Assembly (NCBI RefSeq): GCF_900660705.1
Contig: NZ_LR215043.1
Span: 310,001-374,000 of the forward strand
Source: Mycoplasmopsis columbinasalis
GTDB lineage: Bacteria > Bacillota_I > Bacilli_A > Mycoplasmatales > Metamycoplasmataceae
Reading direction: 5' to 3'
Length of the DNA stretch: 64,000 bases
The notes beneath the pieces were generated by a model. That model was not told where the DNA came from and did not search any database. It worked only from the letters and a program-made list of their open reading frames with translations. Below are positions 1-16,677 of the stretch, one piece after another (positions within the stretch are counted from its first letter, which is position 1; every line of letters starts with the position of its first letter). A program made the position numbers and the translations under genes.

Positions 1-278
1 TTCTGAAATCAACAAAAATTTATTACCATCAACTTTAATATAACTGTTGTTATATTTTTGTCCTAACTTCATACTAAGGGTCGTTGGACCAGCAAAAATG
101 TTAATTTGTTCTGGGTGAATTTCGATACGATTCATTTCACCATTTGTTGGTTCTTTAAAATGATAAGTGTGATACTCTTTGTTGTCATCTTCATCATCAA
201 CAAAAATTTCGTATTCGCAGGGTACCACAAATTCAATTACCTTTGGTTCGTCTAACTGCAATGATTTTGATTTAAATT

Positions 279-288
<10 letters not shown>
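1..288 (-). CDS. DUF1934-like small beta-barrel protein (partial, C-terminus outside window)
   Basis: The first 96 residues are present, starting [16 protein letters not shown]; the C-terminal part lies before base 1. The sequence is rich in alternating hydrophobic/charged residues, with an acidic stretch (VDDEDDNKE) and a later [15 protein letters not shown] segment. The order (VIEF near the start, FKEP..GE, I.I....I.IF.G..TL) resembles the DUF1934/YwiB family of small calycin-like proteins, but that is a pattern impression only. The ATG lies inside the end of gltX (10-base overlap), so the two genes are almost certainly cotranscribed and translationally coupled. No catalytic motif is visible and I do not assign a function. 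Confidence 0.55.
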
Positions 289-1706
<1,418 letters not shown>

Positions 1707-1738
1707 TTTTTAAGTCTTCCTTTAACTACTATGTTTTG

Positions 1739-1775
1739 CATATAGTTCTATACCATAAGCATATTTGCAAAATTT
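1739..1775 (+). repeat. Dispersed AT-rich intergenic repeat, copy 1
   Basis: Core ATAGTTCTATACCATAAG followed by CATATTTGCAAAATTT. It resembles the copies at 1825, 53361, 53486, 57371 and, on the minus strand, 28515: a CTATA-N2-ATA box, then AAGC(T/A)TATTT and (G/T)(C/A)AAATT. All copies are intergenic. Confidence 0.5.
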
Positions 1776-1824
1776 AGTTTTATTTTACTAACTAAACCAA
1801 ATTTAATTTGTTTTTTGAATCAAT

Positions 1825-1868
1825 TTTGTAAATAGTCCTATATTACAGGCTTATTTATCAAATTTTCT
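1825..1868 (+). repeat. Dispersed AT-rich intergenic repeat, copy 2
   Basis: Reads AAATAGTCCTATATTACAGG then CTTATTTATCAAATTTTC. It lies 50 bp from copy 1 in the same orientation. The tail TTATTTATCAAATT is nearly identical to the copy at 53361 (CTATTTATCAAATT). Confidence 0.5.
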
Positions 1869-2011
1869 TAAAAAAACAATATTTTTTTCTTAGTTCACCA
1901 TTCACTATATAAATATATATTTTATTACAATCCTAAGATATTGACTTAATGTGTTAAAATTAAAACACTTAAATTGCAAAGCAATTTAAAATTCGTAAAT
2001 TTGGAGGAAAA

Positions 2012-4804
2012 ATGCACTTTTCTGAATTCGACCAAGATAAAGAAAAACAACAGCAAGAACAAGCAGACAAGGTTCATAAAATTGAAGACGAACAAAACTT
2101 AGATGATGAGCTTTTTGTTGCATTCAAAAAACCTGAACAACCTGAAGAAAACGATGATGAAGATGAAGATGTTCCGCAAAACAAACCTGAATACCAAGTA
2201 GAAAATCAAACTTTAGCTGAGCCAATTAAAGGCATTGGAATTCGTCCAATTCAGAAAGAAGTCACTGATTCGTTTATGGAATACGCGATGAGCGTTATTG
2301 TGTCGCGGGCATTACCAGATGCACGGGATGGACTAAAACCAGTTCACCGTAGAATTCTTTACGATATGAGTGAACTTGGTATTAACTACAATTCACCGCA
2401 CCGTAAAAGTGCCAGAATTGTTGGGGATGTTCTTGGTAAATATCACCCTCACGGTGACTCTTCTGTTTACGAAGCTATGGTAAGAATGGCACAAGACTTT
2501 AGTATGCGTTATCCGTTAGTTGACGGTCACGGCAACTTTGGATCAATTGACGGTGACGAACCCGCAGCTATGCGTTATACTGAAGCAAGAATGTCAAAAC
2601 TTGCCGCTGAATTGCTCGAAGATATCAAAAAAAACACAGTTGATTTTGCAGATAACTATGATGCTTCTGAACAAGAACCATCTGTATTACCAGCTCGTTT
2701 TCCGAATCTCTTAGTTTCTGGTGTTTCTGGTATTGCTGTTGGGATGGCCACTTCTATTCCTCCACACAACTTAGGAGAAGTAATTGATGCTGCAATTGCT
2801 TTAGCACAAAATCCTGAGATTACAATTGATGAATTAATGAAATTTTTACCTGGTCCTGATTTTCCAACGGGAGGTACCATTCTTGGTGTGAGTGGTATTC
2901 GCAATGCCTACCACACCGGTAAGGGTTCAATTACCACTCGTGCTGTAAGTCGAATTGAAGAATTTCAAAATGGGAAAAGCAAAATTATTGTGACCGAAAT
3001 TCCTTACGAAATTAAAAAAATTTCTATTGTTGAAAAAATTGCTGAATTGGTGAAAACCAAAACAATTGAAGGAATTGCTGATTTGCGCGATGAATCATCA
3101 CGCGAAGGAATTCGTATTGTCATTGATATCAAGAAAAACTTTAACCCACACATTATTTTGAATCAACTTTACAAACAAACCAATTTACAACTCAACTACA
3201 GCGCTAACTTAGTCGCTTTGGTTGACGGACAACCAAAATTACTTAACCTCAAAGAGATTTTGCAAGTTTATCTTCGCCACTATGAAACTGTTGAACGTCG
3301 TAGATTGCTCTTTGATTTAAATAAAGCTGAAGAACGTTTACATATTTTAGATGGACTTAAAATCGCAGTTCAAAACATTGACGAAGTTGTTGCTATCATT
3401 AAACAATCACGAAACGATGCTGAAGCACAACAAAACCTTGCTGCTCGTTTTAACTTAAGCGAAAAGCAAACTAAAGCAATCGTCGATATGCGTCTAGGCC
3501 GTTTAACAGGTTTGGCTATTGAAAATATGGAAGCAGAAATTGCTGCTTTACACGCTGAAATTGCAAGCATTAGACAATTGCTTGATAATCACGATGCATT
3601 AATTGAATTTATCATTGGTAAACTTACCGAATTAAAAAACAAATACGCAGATGCGCGCCGTACAGTTATCGATGTGGCAGCCCAAACCAACATTACTGAT
3701 GAAGATTTAATTCCGCTCAAAAACATTGTTATTACAACTTCATCAAATGGTTATGTTAAAAGAACGCCACTCGAAGACTACCGCGTGCAAAACCGTGGTG
3801 GTAAAGGTTTAACTACAATGAAAACCTATGAAGATGATGACATTGCTTCAATTCTTTACACCACTACACACATAGATTTATTGTTGTTTACTAATACAGC
3901 TCGCGTTTATCGGATCAGAGCACACCAAATCCCAGAATTATCAAGACAATCAAAAGGGATTCCTTTCGTCAACATTGTTGCTAATTTAGACGCTAAAAAC
4001 GACGAAAAAATTGTTTCAATGCTGCCGGTGAGCGAATATGGCGAAAATATTTATCTTTTCACCGTTACTAAAAATGGAACAATTAAAAAAACAGCATTAG
4101 CTGAATATGAACGAGTCAATACAAATGGTAAGTATGCTTTCAATTTAGTCGAGGGCGATGAATTAATTCGTGCCTTTCTTGTGCGTGATGATGATTTGAT
4201 TTTAATTGCGAATAATCAAGATCGTGTTGTGAAATTTAATGCCAACGACATTCGTGCTTTAGGACGTACCGCTACAGGTGTAAGAGGCATTAAACTTGAA
4301 CCTAACCAAAAAGCTATTACTGCTTCAGCATTAAATGAAGGTGAATTTATTTTAACAGTTGGTGCTAAAGGGTTTGGTAAGCTTTCGCATGAATCACTCT
4401 TTAGATTAACCAACCGTGGTGGCAAGGGTGTAATTGGAATTAACTCTAAACTAGCTGGAAATCTTATTTTTGCTAGATTTGTTAACTTACAAGATGAAAT
4501 TTTAATCATTACCACGCAAGGTTTAACTGTGCGTACATCATTGTTACAACTTTCTGTAGTCGGACGTTCATCGAAAGGTGTGAAATTAATTAACTTAAAA
4601 GATAATGATGAAATTCAAGCAATTGAAATCATTAAAGTGGATGAAAATAGTGATCCTGAAGCAGTTGCAAAAGCCAAACAATTGACTGCTGAAATTAAAG
4701 CTAAACTTGCCAACACAGATCCGCAAGAGTTTCAAGCAACTCAATTAAGTGAAGAAGATGATGACTTAAGTGCTAGTGAAAGCAAAGACTTTGAAACAAA
4801 TTAA
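2012..4804 (+). CDS. gyrA: DNA gyrase subunit A
   Basis: The breakage-reunion subunit of DNA gyrase, introducing negative supercoils together with GyrB. The N-terminal domain runs from about residue 76 (GIRPIQKEV). The QRDR helix reads [10 protein letters not shown] at 145-154, and the catalytic Tyr is Y189 in AAMRYTEAR. The pattern [12 protein letters not shown] with [17 protein letters not shown] fits GyrA rather than ParC. The GyrA box, QNRGGKG at about 593-599, marks the DNA-wrapping C-terminal beta-pinwheel and confirms gyrase over topoisomerase IV. Length is 930 aa against about 820 for typical GyrA; the excess is an acidic, Gln/Glu/Asp-rich N-terminal extension (residues 1-72) and an acidic C-terminal tail. 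Residues S150 and E154 at the quinolone positions look like the wild type of mycoplasmas. The start has a clear Shine-Dalgarno. The 3' end overlaps the following gene. Confidence 0.96.
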   Translation: MHFSEFDQDKEKQQQEQADKVHKIEDEQNLDDELFVAFKKPEQPEENDDEDEDVPQNKPEYQVENQTLAEPIKGIGIRPIQKEVTDSFMEYAMSVIVSRALPDARDGLKPVHRRILYDMSELGINYNSPHRKSARIVGDVLGKYHPHGDSSVYEAMVRMAQDFSMRYPLVDGHGNFGSIDGDEPAAMRYTEARMSKLAAELLEDIKKNTVDFADNYDASEQEPSVLPARFPNLLVSGVSGIAVGMATSIPPHNLGEVIDAAIALAQNPEITIDELMKFLPGPDFPTGGTILGVSGIRNAYHTGKGSITTRAVSRIEEFQNGKSKIIVTEIPYEIKKISIVEKIAELVKTKTIEGIADLRDESSREGIRIVIDIKKNFNPHIILNQLYKQTNLQLNYSANLVALVDGQPKLLNLKEILQVYLRHYETVERRRLLFDLNKAEERLHILDGLKIAVQNIDEVVAIIKQSRNDAEAQQNLAARFNLSEKQTKAIVDMRLGRLTGLAIENMEAEIAALHAEIASIRQLLDNHDALIEFIIGKLTELKNKYADARRTVIDVAAQTNITDEDLIPLKNIVITTSSNGYVKRTPLEDYRVQNRGGKGLTTMKTYEDDDIASILYTTTHIDLLLFTNTARVYRIRAHQIPELSRQSKGIPFVNIVANLDAKNDEKIVSMLPVSEYGENIYLFTVTKNGTIKKTALAEYERVNTNGKYAFNLVEGDELIRAFLVRDDDLILIANNQDRVVKFNANDIRALGRTATGVRGIKLEPNQKAITASALNEGEFILTVGAKGFGKLSHESLFRLTNRGGKGVIGINSKLAGNLIFARFVNLQDEILIITTQGLTVRTSLLQLSVVGRSSKGVKLINLKDNDEIQAIEIIKVDENSDPEAVAKAKQLTAEIKAKLANTDPQEFQATQLSEEDDDLSASESKDFETN

Positions 4805-6341
4805 ACAAAAGAAACTCATTGACAGACTTAAAATTCAAATTGTCAATGATTTTTTAGTTTTAGAAAAGCCTCTCAATGGCAAGAAATTAAATTATTCACT
4901 CAACTTACTCGCACAAGCAATTCAAAAAACACTTAATATTAATAGCAAATTTAAACTTTTCATTTCCTACCAAGGAATGTTTTTACCGAAAAAAATCTTT
5001 CAAAATGTACTCGATTATTTTTCATTCTTTTGCGAAACAACAACTTATAACTCTTTATTATCAATTCCGTTAGAGCTTGATTACTACGCGCAAACTAAGC
5101 TTGGTTATGATTTTCTAATTAAAGCAATTTACCATCACAAATTAAAAAAATTGGTGATTAAATTAGTTAATTTTAATGAAGAAATTCCTGTCGAAAAGTT
5201 AACTGAAATTGTGAATATTTATCAGACTTTAAATGAGTATTCAGCCCTATCTAATAGGGCTAAAAGTAATTCGCTTAACATTGCACAACTTTTACACACT
5301 CTTTCGGATCTTAAAACAGGTTTAACTAAAGACTTTGTCAGTTTAAAAGAAAGATATAAAACACAATTTTTTATTAATTCGAGAAGCATTGTAGCTAGAA
5401 ATTTAGCGACTGAATTATTTACTAATTACAAAAATAATTATCAATTGGGAGCAACTTTCTTCCCTACGTATATTTCAACGTGATTTTGAAGATGAAGACT
5501 AAAAACTAAGAAAAATAAAAACTTAACAGCAGTTTATGATCTTGATTTTAATGATAATTTAGAGGCTTGATTTGTTCTTAACCAAAAATTAAAAAAATTA
5601 AATAATTTAGATTTAGCATTATTTTTCTTGTATTTTTTTCTCGAAGAATTTAAATTTAAGAAGACTTCTCTAGATGATCATTTTGTGGTGATTTCGCACG
5701 AATCATCCTATAAAATAGTCGAATTGCTCAAATTGTATAAAGTTAAATATTATTTTTATAACAATCAAACTATAAATGAATATTTACAAGATCCTAATTG
5801 CTTATTTGTTTTTACTAATAAAACTTTCATCATTACTCCAACTGAATCATTACCTTTTCAAAACTATTACTTTTTACTTTACTTAACAATAATGCATAAC
5901 AGTTATAAGAACCGTAACAATTTGCTTACTTTTAAGTATCGACAAGTTTTAGAACTCTTTGGCTTAACCAAAAGCTTACGAGTGCACAAAAAATTTAAAC
6001 AGGAAAAACTATATTTCTTATTACGGGCAGTAAGAACTATTTTTAATAGTTTTAACAGCGGAACACTCTTTAATAATTTAATTGTGCACAACAAACAAGA
6101 AAAAGACCGCATCATTTTGTTTCAATTCACCTCTGAAAAACACCACACAATGACTTGAAGCTACGATTTAGTTGCTGAGAAAATCCAAATCAACTATGAT
6201 GTTTGTTTTCAATATAATTTCAAAAGTAATGGTTCACATTTAAACTTTTTGAAAATGTGGTGGTTAAGTAGAAAAATTTTCAAACAAACTAAGAAACTTT
6301 ATCGCAGTTACCAAAAAACTAAAAAACAGACCAAAGCATAA
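4770..6341 (+). CDS. Mycoplasma hypothetical protein, possible degenerate phosphohexomutase relative
   Basis: One continuous table-4 frame of about 520 residues, with UGA-Trp codons at 5481, 5487, 5493, 5571 and 6156. The start is uncertain: GTG 4770, GTG 4776 or TTG 4791, all overlapping gyrA by 14-35 bases, so it is probably coupled to gyrA. The protein is Lys/Leu/Tyr/Phe-rich and has no signal peptide. I recognise no strong motif. The order of a domain like [20 protein letters not shown], then a [19 protein letters not shown] block, then [17 protein letters not shown] recalls domain I of phosphoglucomutase/phosphomannomutase (sugar-binding region before the active-site serine). Later, [19 protein letters not shown] resembles the FEES loop region. 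The catalytic Ser-His-Asn motif (TASHNP) and metal-binding DGD are not visible, so if related it is inactive. The family call is weak. Confidence 0.75.
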
Positions 6342-6363
6342 AATTTAATCAACCAAAACTCTA

Positions 6364-6389
6364 AAAGTCGCCTTATGGGCGATTTTTTA
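6364..6389 (+). terminator. Rho-independent terminator after the gyrA unit
   Basis: Hairpin TCGCC-TTATG-GGCGA (6368-6382) followed by TTTTTT, 23 bases after the stop of the preceding plus-strand gene. Confidence 0.85.
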
Positions 6390-6710
6390 TTAAATTTACA
6401 CAAGAAATTAAGGTAAAAATTTTAAATGTTATACAACCAAATTAACTTCACACAACACCTAACATTTAAAGAGTACAACTTAACTCAAGCAAATTAAACT
6501 TTAACAAACACAATTTTTTTTATGTTGCACACTTATTAACACTAACTAGCAATGCAATAATTAAAATGAAACATTTTGGAGACAATGTTTTTGGTTTTGC
6601 AGAAATCAAAAAGATAAACAAAAGGTAATTAAAGTCAATAAGCAAGCAATAATGCTTATGTTTAAGACAGCAATGAGTCTTGGTTTGGAGTCAAAACTGT
6701 GCAAGGCATA
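6390..6710. other. Intergenic stretch with no recognised gene
   Basis: AT-rich DNA between the gyrA-unit terminator and the rRNA terminator. I looked here for a 5S rRNA or tRNA downstream of 23S and saw neither. No ORF of convincing composition was found. Confidence 0.6.
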
Positions 6711-6732
6711 AAAAAAGCACCTGTTGGTGCAC
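6711..6732 (-). terminator. rRNA operon terminator
   Basis: On the minus strand GCACC-AACA-GGTGC is followed by TTTTTT. It lies about 75 bases past the 23S 3' end and just beyond the distal arm of the 23S processing stem, so the rRNA transcript ends here. Confidence 0.85.
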
Positions 6733-6744
6733 ATTGATGTTCTC

Positions 6745-6762
6745 TGAAAACTGAACAGTAAG
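6745..6762 (-). other. 23S rRNA processing stem, 3' arm
   Basis: The 18 bases here are complementary, with one G-U pair, to 9824-9841 upstream of 23S. Together they close a helix around 23S, the usual RNase III substrate. An rnc gene lies at 56597. Confidence 0.75.
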
Positions 6763-6804
6763 TTACACAAATGATTCATTAAAATGTCTTAATACATTTC
6801 AACA

Positions 6805-9690
<2,886 letters not shown>

Positions 9691-10027
9691 TGTTCCTATT
9701 TGGTTGTTGATGTGTATTTTAAGACATTTCAATAAACCATTTTTGTGTTGGTTTTTTACTCGATGAATCAAAACAAATTGACATTAATTTGTTAGATGTC
9801 GTTGTAAATATTAATTAAAATATCTTACTATTCAGTTTTCAAAGAACAATTTCATTGTGAGAGAAATGTTCTCTCAAAACTAGATATATTTTGCTTATGA
9901 CCTGTAAGCCATGACTGTTAAACGTTGATAAATTTATGAAATAATGAAGGTCAAATGTAAGTTTGGTTAAAAGTGTTAATTGCCGTTAGAATTAACGATT
10001 AAGAACAATTAACTAAGTGTACTCCGT
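9691..10027 (-). other. 16S-23S internal transcribed spacer
   Basis: A 337-bp spacer containing no tRNA gene. It holds the 5' arm of the 23S processing stem (9824-9841) and the 3' arm of the 16S stem (9876-9887, complementary to 11566-11577). The motif CTTTGAAAACTGAATAG on the minus strand is the box commonly seen before mollicute and Firmicute 23S genes. Confidence 0.85.
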
Positions 10028-11545
<1,518 letters not shown>

Positions 11546-11917
11546 ATTGACTGTCATGTTTATCTATATCTAGTTTTCAAAGAACAAGTGCTGTATAAAG
11601 CAGCTTTACTATTTTATCACAATTAAATTTTAACGAAAATAAATTTTCGAATTTTTTTGATATTCGGTTTTATTAACATTAAATTTAAGCTATACGCAAA
11701 ATAGTTTAAGAATTATAGCACTTACTAATCTAAGACCAAATAATTTTTAAAATTTTTTACGCAGTAAAGTTACAAAAAAAGTAAACTACTTTTTAGCAGT
11801 ATTATTTTATCTGTTTTTGCAAAAATGCGACACAAATTAATTGCTTTTATGTAAGTTTTTAACAAGAATTTTACAGGGCGTTTTGGTTTTAAATCGGTTT
11901 GCTCACTATATATAAAG
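11546..11917 (-). promoter_or_regulatory. rRNA operon upstream/promoter region
   Basis: It contains the 5' arm of the 16S processing stem (11566-11577) and the CTTTGAAAACTAGATAT box. A minus-strand TAAAAT lies in GTGATAAAATAG near 11612-11621 and is a candidate -10 for the rRNA promoter; the -35 is not convincing. The rest, up to the ABC-operon terminator, is AT-rich without a recognisable gene. Confidence 0.55.
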
Positions 11918-11950
11918 ATAAAAATAAAAAAATACACCGAAGTGTATTTT
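11918..11950 (-). terminator. Terminator of the BMP transporter operon
   Basis: The minus-strand stem AAAATACAC-TTCG-GTGTATTTT (UUCG tetraloop) is followed by a T-rich tract, 12 bases after the last permease stop codon. Confidence 0.88.
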
Positions 11951-11961
11951 CAAAATTTGGC

Positions 11962-12909
11962 TTACCGCATCGATTTGTCATAAGGCAGACCAGCAGCAGC
12001 TGGAGCTTTGGAACGTTTGGCGGTAAAAATAATCACAAGGATGGTAATGAAGTAAGGTAAGGTAAGCACAATGTCAGAGAAAGGTGCAATTGATTTACTT
12101 GCGGGACTAATGTTGGCAACGCCAAGCATCGCAGCAAAGAAGAGTGAAAAGACTGCGATGTTCAAAATGTTTCATTGACCTGTAATCATAATTGCTAAAG
12201 CAAGATAACCAATTCCTTGCACATCTCCGTCAAAGGTTGTGCTTAGAGTAGTTGCTTGGCCAAAGAAAGTACCAGCTAAGGCAGCTAAACCTCTTGAAAT
12301 CAAGACACTTTGTCATTTGTAACTGTTAACATTGATTCCGGCTGCGTCTGAAGCATTAGGATTTTCACCAACTGATCTAAATCTTAAACCTCATTTGGTT
12401 TTGTAAAGTAAGAATCAACCACCAAAAATAATAGCTAAAGTTAAGATTAGTTTTCAAGTAATAATCTCAAATTTAAATTCAGCTCCTTCGGCGTTTTGTG
12501 CATTAACAAAAATTCCGATTTCAGGTGTGTTGAGCACAAATTTTCTACTTTCGCCAAAAGTAACTAAAAGAAAAAGAGACACACCGGTAGCTAAAAGGTT
12601 AAAAGCAAAACCTGAAATTGTTTGTGAACTTTTGAGCTTAATAGTTGCAAATCCAAACAGCAAGGACGTGAGCAAACCAAGTAATAAACCAACAAGGGTA
12701 CACAATAAAGTGTGCCCAAAGTTCTTTTCTGTATCAGTACCGAGCAAGTGCCCAGTTAAGGTATAACCTAAACACCCAAAAATCATCATTCCGTTAATAG
12801 CAACGTTAACAATCCCGGCGCGTTCAGTAAACATACCAGCAATTGCTGCCACAGCAAAAATGCAGAAATAAAGCATTAGGCTATAGTAAAAAAGTTCGCC
12901 TATAAACAT
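11962..12909 (-). CDS. BMP-family nucleoside/sugar ABC transporter permease (second permease)
   Basis: Membrane permease of 315 aa with about 8-9 hydrophobic segments. It starts MFIGELFYYSLMLYFCIFAV and has FTERAGIVNVAINGMMIFG, the conserved region of the RbsC/YufQ/RfuD branch that pairs with BMP lipoproteins, then GFAFNLLATGVSLFLLVTFG. The C-terminus is short and positively charged, ending PYDKSMR. UGA-Trp codons occur throughout the second half. It is the last gene of the operon and its ATG overlaps the preceding permease by 10 bases. By family it imports nucleosides or simple sugars with the upstream proteins; the substrate is not readable from sequence, though cdd, deoB and prs nearby make nucleosides a reasonable guess. 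Confidence 0.88.
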
Positions 12910-15110
12910 ACTTCCACCTTTCTTGCATTACTGTGTTTGCTATAAACTTCGCGAAGATAATTTTCTTTAATAAATGAGTAATTTGTTCTTGAAAATTCTT
13001 TGAACTCTTTTTTCTCTTTAAGTTTATTTGCACGATATTGCATTTTAATTTCACGCACTTGGTTACCATCTAATGAATTAACATATTGATTAAATGATTT
13101 ACGCTCAAGTGTAACTTTTTCAAAAACGTCAATAATTTCACGATTCGTAAGTGATTCAACTTTTCGATCAAGTTGCACACCTTTTTTCATTGCTTTTTGT
13201 TGTTTTTCAACAAGTTTAGTATTGCTTGAAATTTTAAGCAAATATTCATTTTGTACTTTTTTAAACTCTTGTTTTGCTTGACGGATGCGTTGAGCTTTAG
13301 AAGTTGCTTCCACTTTGAATTGAGCATCATCAAAAGTTAAAACTAAGTTTTTGATTTTGGCAACATCTGCTTGGTAAGCTTTTTGAGCTGCAGGAACTTT
13401 GTTAGTTTTATAATCAGCCAAAATTTCTTGGTAAAGGCCTTTTTTATCAGCTAAACGAGCTTTTAGTTCAGTAATTAAGTTTTGTAATTCTTTAATTTCA
13501 GCTTCAGATTTAATTTCTCTTAAAGCTAATTCTTGATTAGAGTTTTGTTGAGCAGAAGTTTTTTGAGCTAATTTTTCATTATAAGCAATGTTTTTAGTAT
13601 TTTGATTAACAATTTTGGTAAGTTTTTTTGATAAACGGGCTAAAACCAAATTGTTGTAGTGTAAGTCAGCTTTTTGTTGTTGTAAAACGGTAGCTAATTT
13701 AATCAATTCATTGTAATGTTCAATTTTGGCGTCAATTGAAGCAACTTTGATATAAGTTTTTTGTTTAGATGTATGATATTGAGCTATTTTTTTATCTTTG
13801 TTTTGGTCATTAATTGTTGCGTTTATTTTTGCTTTTTTCATGTTGTAACATTTGATGAGCAATAAACGATAACGAATTAAAAAGTATCTCTTAAGATTTA
13901 ACACTCAAAGACGCGAGGAAATGTTTGAGATTCATTTTGTGACCGAATGAACTGGTTTAAACTCAATAAATAATTGTGAAAGTGCAACTAAGTAAAGAAT
14001 TAAGGAAGTAATAAATGGAAAGTCTTCTTTTGATACACCGACACCTTGCAAGCTTGGTTGTACAAAGTAAAGAGCACCATAAAATGCGGCAACAAGAATT
14101 GTTCCTAGCGAGGAGTTGAGAGCAATTAGGGCAATTGCAATTCCTTCAAAACCAATGGCTAACGGTGAACGCGACCCTGCGCCAAGTGTATCTGCTAAAT
14201 TATCAGTGAATACAAAATAGAAGAAACCACCAAGACCTGCTAAGGCGCCTGAAAGCGCCATCACTAAAACTGTTGATAATTTTTCATTAATACCGATGTA
14301 TTGACCATTTGTTTTTGAAAGTCCGAGCATTTTCAATTTGTAACCGATATTAGTTGAACGATACATAAAGAAAAGCCCAATTCCAAGTAAAATGAAAATC
14401 ACAGTGAATGAAATTCCATAAATATAAGGCACAACATCTGAAACGTTACCAGAAGAATCAAGCAAGGTGAAAGCATTTGGATTAATTCCACCATTGTGTG
14501 AGATTTCTAAGTATTTATTAATTTTATCTTCAGAATAAAGATGAACACTTGTACCTAAAAGGAATGAGTTAAGTTTTGCAACTATTCAGTTAAGCATAAT
14601 AGTTGAAATTACTTCGTGGATGTTTAAATAAGCTTTTAGTGCTCCAGCAATTGAAGCAAGAACAGCACCGGCAATCATGCTCATAAATAGGAATGGAACT
14701 AATAAACCACCAGTAACAACACTTGTGTCAGTAGCAATTAAAATTGGGAAAATAACCGTTGACGCTATCATCATTTGGCCACTAATTCCAATGTTGAATA
14801 ATCCTGATTTAAACCCGACCGCTGAGGCCAAACCTATAAAACCAAAAATAACAAAAAATGTTAAAAATTTAGCTTGATCTTTTTGCGAATTACCAACGCT
14901 TTGAGCAAGTGAGCCAATCACAGAAAAAGGATCTTGACCAGAGTTCATTCATATGAATAAAAAACTAAGAATTAAACCAAATAGAAATGCTCAAATTACG
15001 GAAGCTGTTTTACGAAAACCACTACGTGTGCTACCTAAGCGAATAAAAGCACTTGCTTTTTGACTTCAATCATTATATTTTTCGACAAATTTTTTGGCAA
15101 ACGAAGCCAT
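12900..15110 (-). CDS. BMP-family ABC transporter permease fused to a long coiled-coil domain
   Basis: A single table-4 frame of 736 residues. Residues 1-400 are a standard permease of the BMP/YufP type: a short cytoplasmic N-terminus, TM segments from about residue 35, GLFNIGISGQMMIASTVIFP and LAIGFEGIAIALIALNSSLG. The usual permease C-terminus (FIEFKPVHSVTKW, about residue 393) is not followed by a stop. The frame runs on through UGA-Trp codons into about 320 Lys/Glu/Gln-rich residues with heptad-like spacing (KSEAEIKELQNLITELKARL), a predicted cytoplasmic coiled coil. The stop at 12900 lies 10 bases inside the next permease gene. The TAATG junction with the ATPase gene gives tight coupling. 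The permease call is secure; the meaning of the tail is unknown. Confidence 0.88.
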
Positions 15111-16660
15111 TACTCATCACCTCCTTTCTTGTGTGCCATATAACTACCAATTTCTTGGCGAGTGATATTTTTTGCATCTTTAACAGCAACAATTCTGCCC
15201 TCGCTTAAAACAGCAATTGTGTCAGCTAACGCAAGAACTTCATCAAGTTCATAAGAGATTAATAAAATTCCTTTACCACTTGCTTTTTCTTTCAAAATTC
15301 GGTTATGAATATTTTGAATTGCTTTAATATCTAAACCACGTGTGGGTTGCATAACAATAATAAAATTGTGCGGTGTTTCAATTTCACGTCCAACAATAAA
15401 TTTTTGTTGGTTACCGCCAGATAATGAACGAGCGTGAGAAAGACCACCTAAGCTACCACGAACATCATATTTTTCAATAATTGTTTCAGTTTTTTTAGCA
15501 ATATTTTTTGTCTTAAAGAAAGTCAATTTTTGAAATTCTGAATCTCAAAGCCTTCTTAAGATGGAATTTTCTTTAATTGAGAAATCTAACACTAAGCCGT
15601 GTGCATGACGATCAGTAGGAATATAAGAAATATTCTTTTGAGAACGAGCTTTAACGCCTAATTTTGTGATGTCTTCTAATTCACCTTTATCGTTAGCAAG
15701 TAAAATTTGACCTTGCGAAGGAAACATCATTCCTGAAGAAATTTGCTCAATTTCTCTTTGACCATTACCTTCAACGCCAGCAATAGCAAAAACTTCACCT
15801 GCATGTACTTTGAACGATACATCTTGCAAGTTTTTAGTTTCTTTCTTTGTTGAAATATTTTTTAATTCAAAAACAACATTTTTTCTTTCGCAATCAGTTG
15901 TGTTTTTAGTTTCAACAATATTTTCTCCAACCATAACTTTAACAATTTCTGACATTGGAGTTTCTTTAACATTAAAAGTGCCAACAGATTTTCCTAAACG
16001 TAAAACTGTTGCATAATCAGCCACTTGTTCAATTTCGTTTAATTTATGCGAGATAAAAATAATGGTTTTACCAACAGATTTAAAAATTTCAAAAGATTTT
16101 AATAAACCCTGAATTTCTTCATCAGTTAAGACTGCAGTTGGTTCGTCGAAAATTAAAATATCGTTATCACGAAATAACATCTTCATAATTTCAACTTTTT
16201 GTTGAGTTGAAACAGTTGCATCAGAAGTCATTTGGTTCAAATCGAAATGTAAATCGTATTCGTTTTGTAAGGCAACAATTTTTTTTGCGGCAAGACTATA
16301 GTCAATTACATTATGTTGTCCCAGTTCGTCGCCTAATATAACATTTTGTAAATTGTTATAAACTTTAACTAATTTAAAGTGTTGGTGAACCATTCCAATA
16401 CCAAATTCGGCAGCATCATTAGGACTTTTAAAAAAGACTTTTTTACCGTTAACATAAATTTCGCCAGAAGTTTGTTCATATAAACCAAAAAGAATACTCA
16501 TCAAAGTACTTTTTCCAGCTCCATTTTCGCCAATTAAAGCATGGATTGTCCCTTTTTTAACATTAAAGCTAACGTTATCGTTAGCTTTAATACCTGGAAA
16601 TTCTTTTGTTATATGTCTAAACTCTATTGCATTTTGAGTTTGATTTATAATGATTGCAAT
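15110..16660 (-). CDS. BMP-family ABC transporter ATP-binding protein (two ATPase domains)
   Basis: About 516 residues with tandem nucleotide-binding domains, as in YufO/RbsA/MglA. Domain 1 has Walker A GENGAGKSTL at about residues 48-57, a Q-loop region, and a Walker B ILIFDEPTAVLTDEE with a switch His in ISHKLNE. In the second domain the P-loop is altered to GVEGNGQREIEQI, typical of this family. The signature SLSGGNQQKF is present, and the Walker B equivalent is FIIVMQPTRGLD. The start is odd: there is no in-frame ATG, GTG or TTG between the upstream stop and Walker A. Only ATT/ATC/ATA/TTA codons are available (for example 16660, 16654, 16651, 16648), so initiation probably uses a rare codon. 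The gene lies 17 bases after the BMP lipoprotein and ends TAATG into the permease. Confidence 0.88.
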
Positions 16661-16677
16661 TCCATTTTTTAAAATAA

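Larger units (their letters stand above)
1707..2011. promoter_or_regulatory. Divergent gltX/gyrA promoter region
   Basis: Very AT-rich, with no ORF that looks coding. It contains two copies of the dispersed AT-rich repeat listed separately and, near gyrA, a TTGACT at 1941-1946 followed by TAAAAT at 1955-1960; the spacing is too short for a standard sigma-70 promoter, so the exact start site is unclear. A good Shine-Dalgarno (TGGAGG) precedes the gyrA ATG. gltX has AAGGAAGAC upstream of its ATG. Confidence 0.5.

Noticed and set aside
4216-4515. Long antisense ORF within gyrA
   Set aside because: Antisense of a conserved, highly expressed gene, no ribosome binding site or protein motif.
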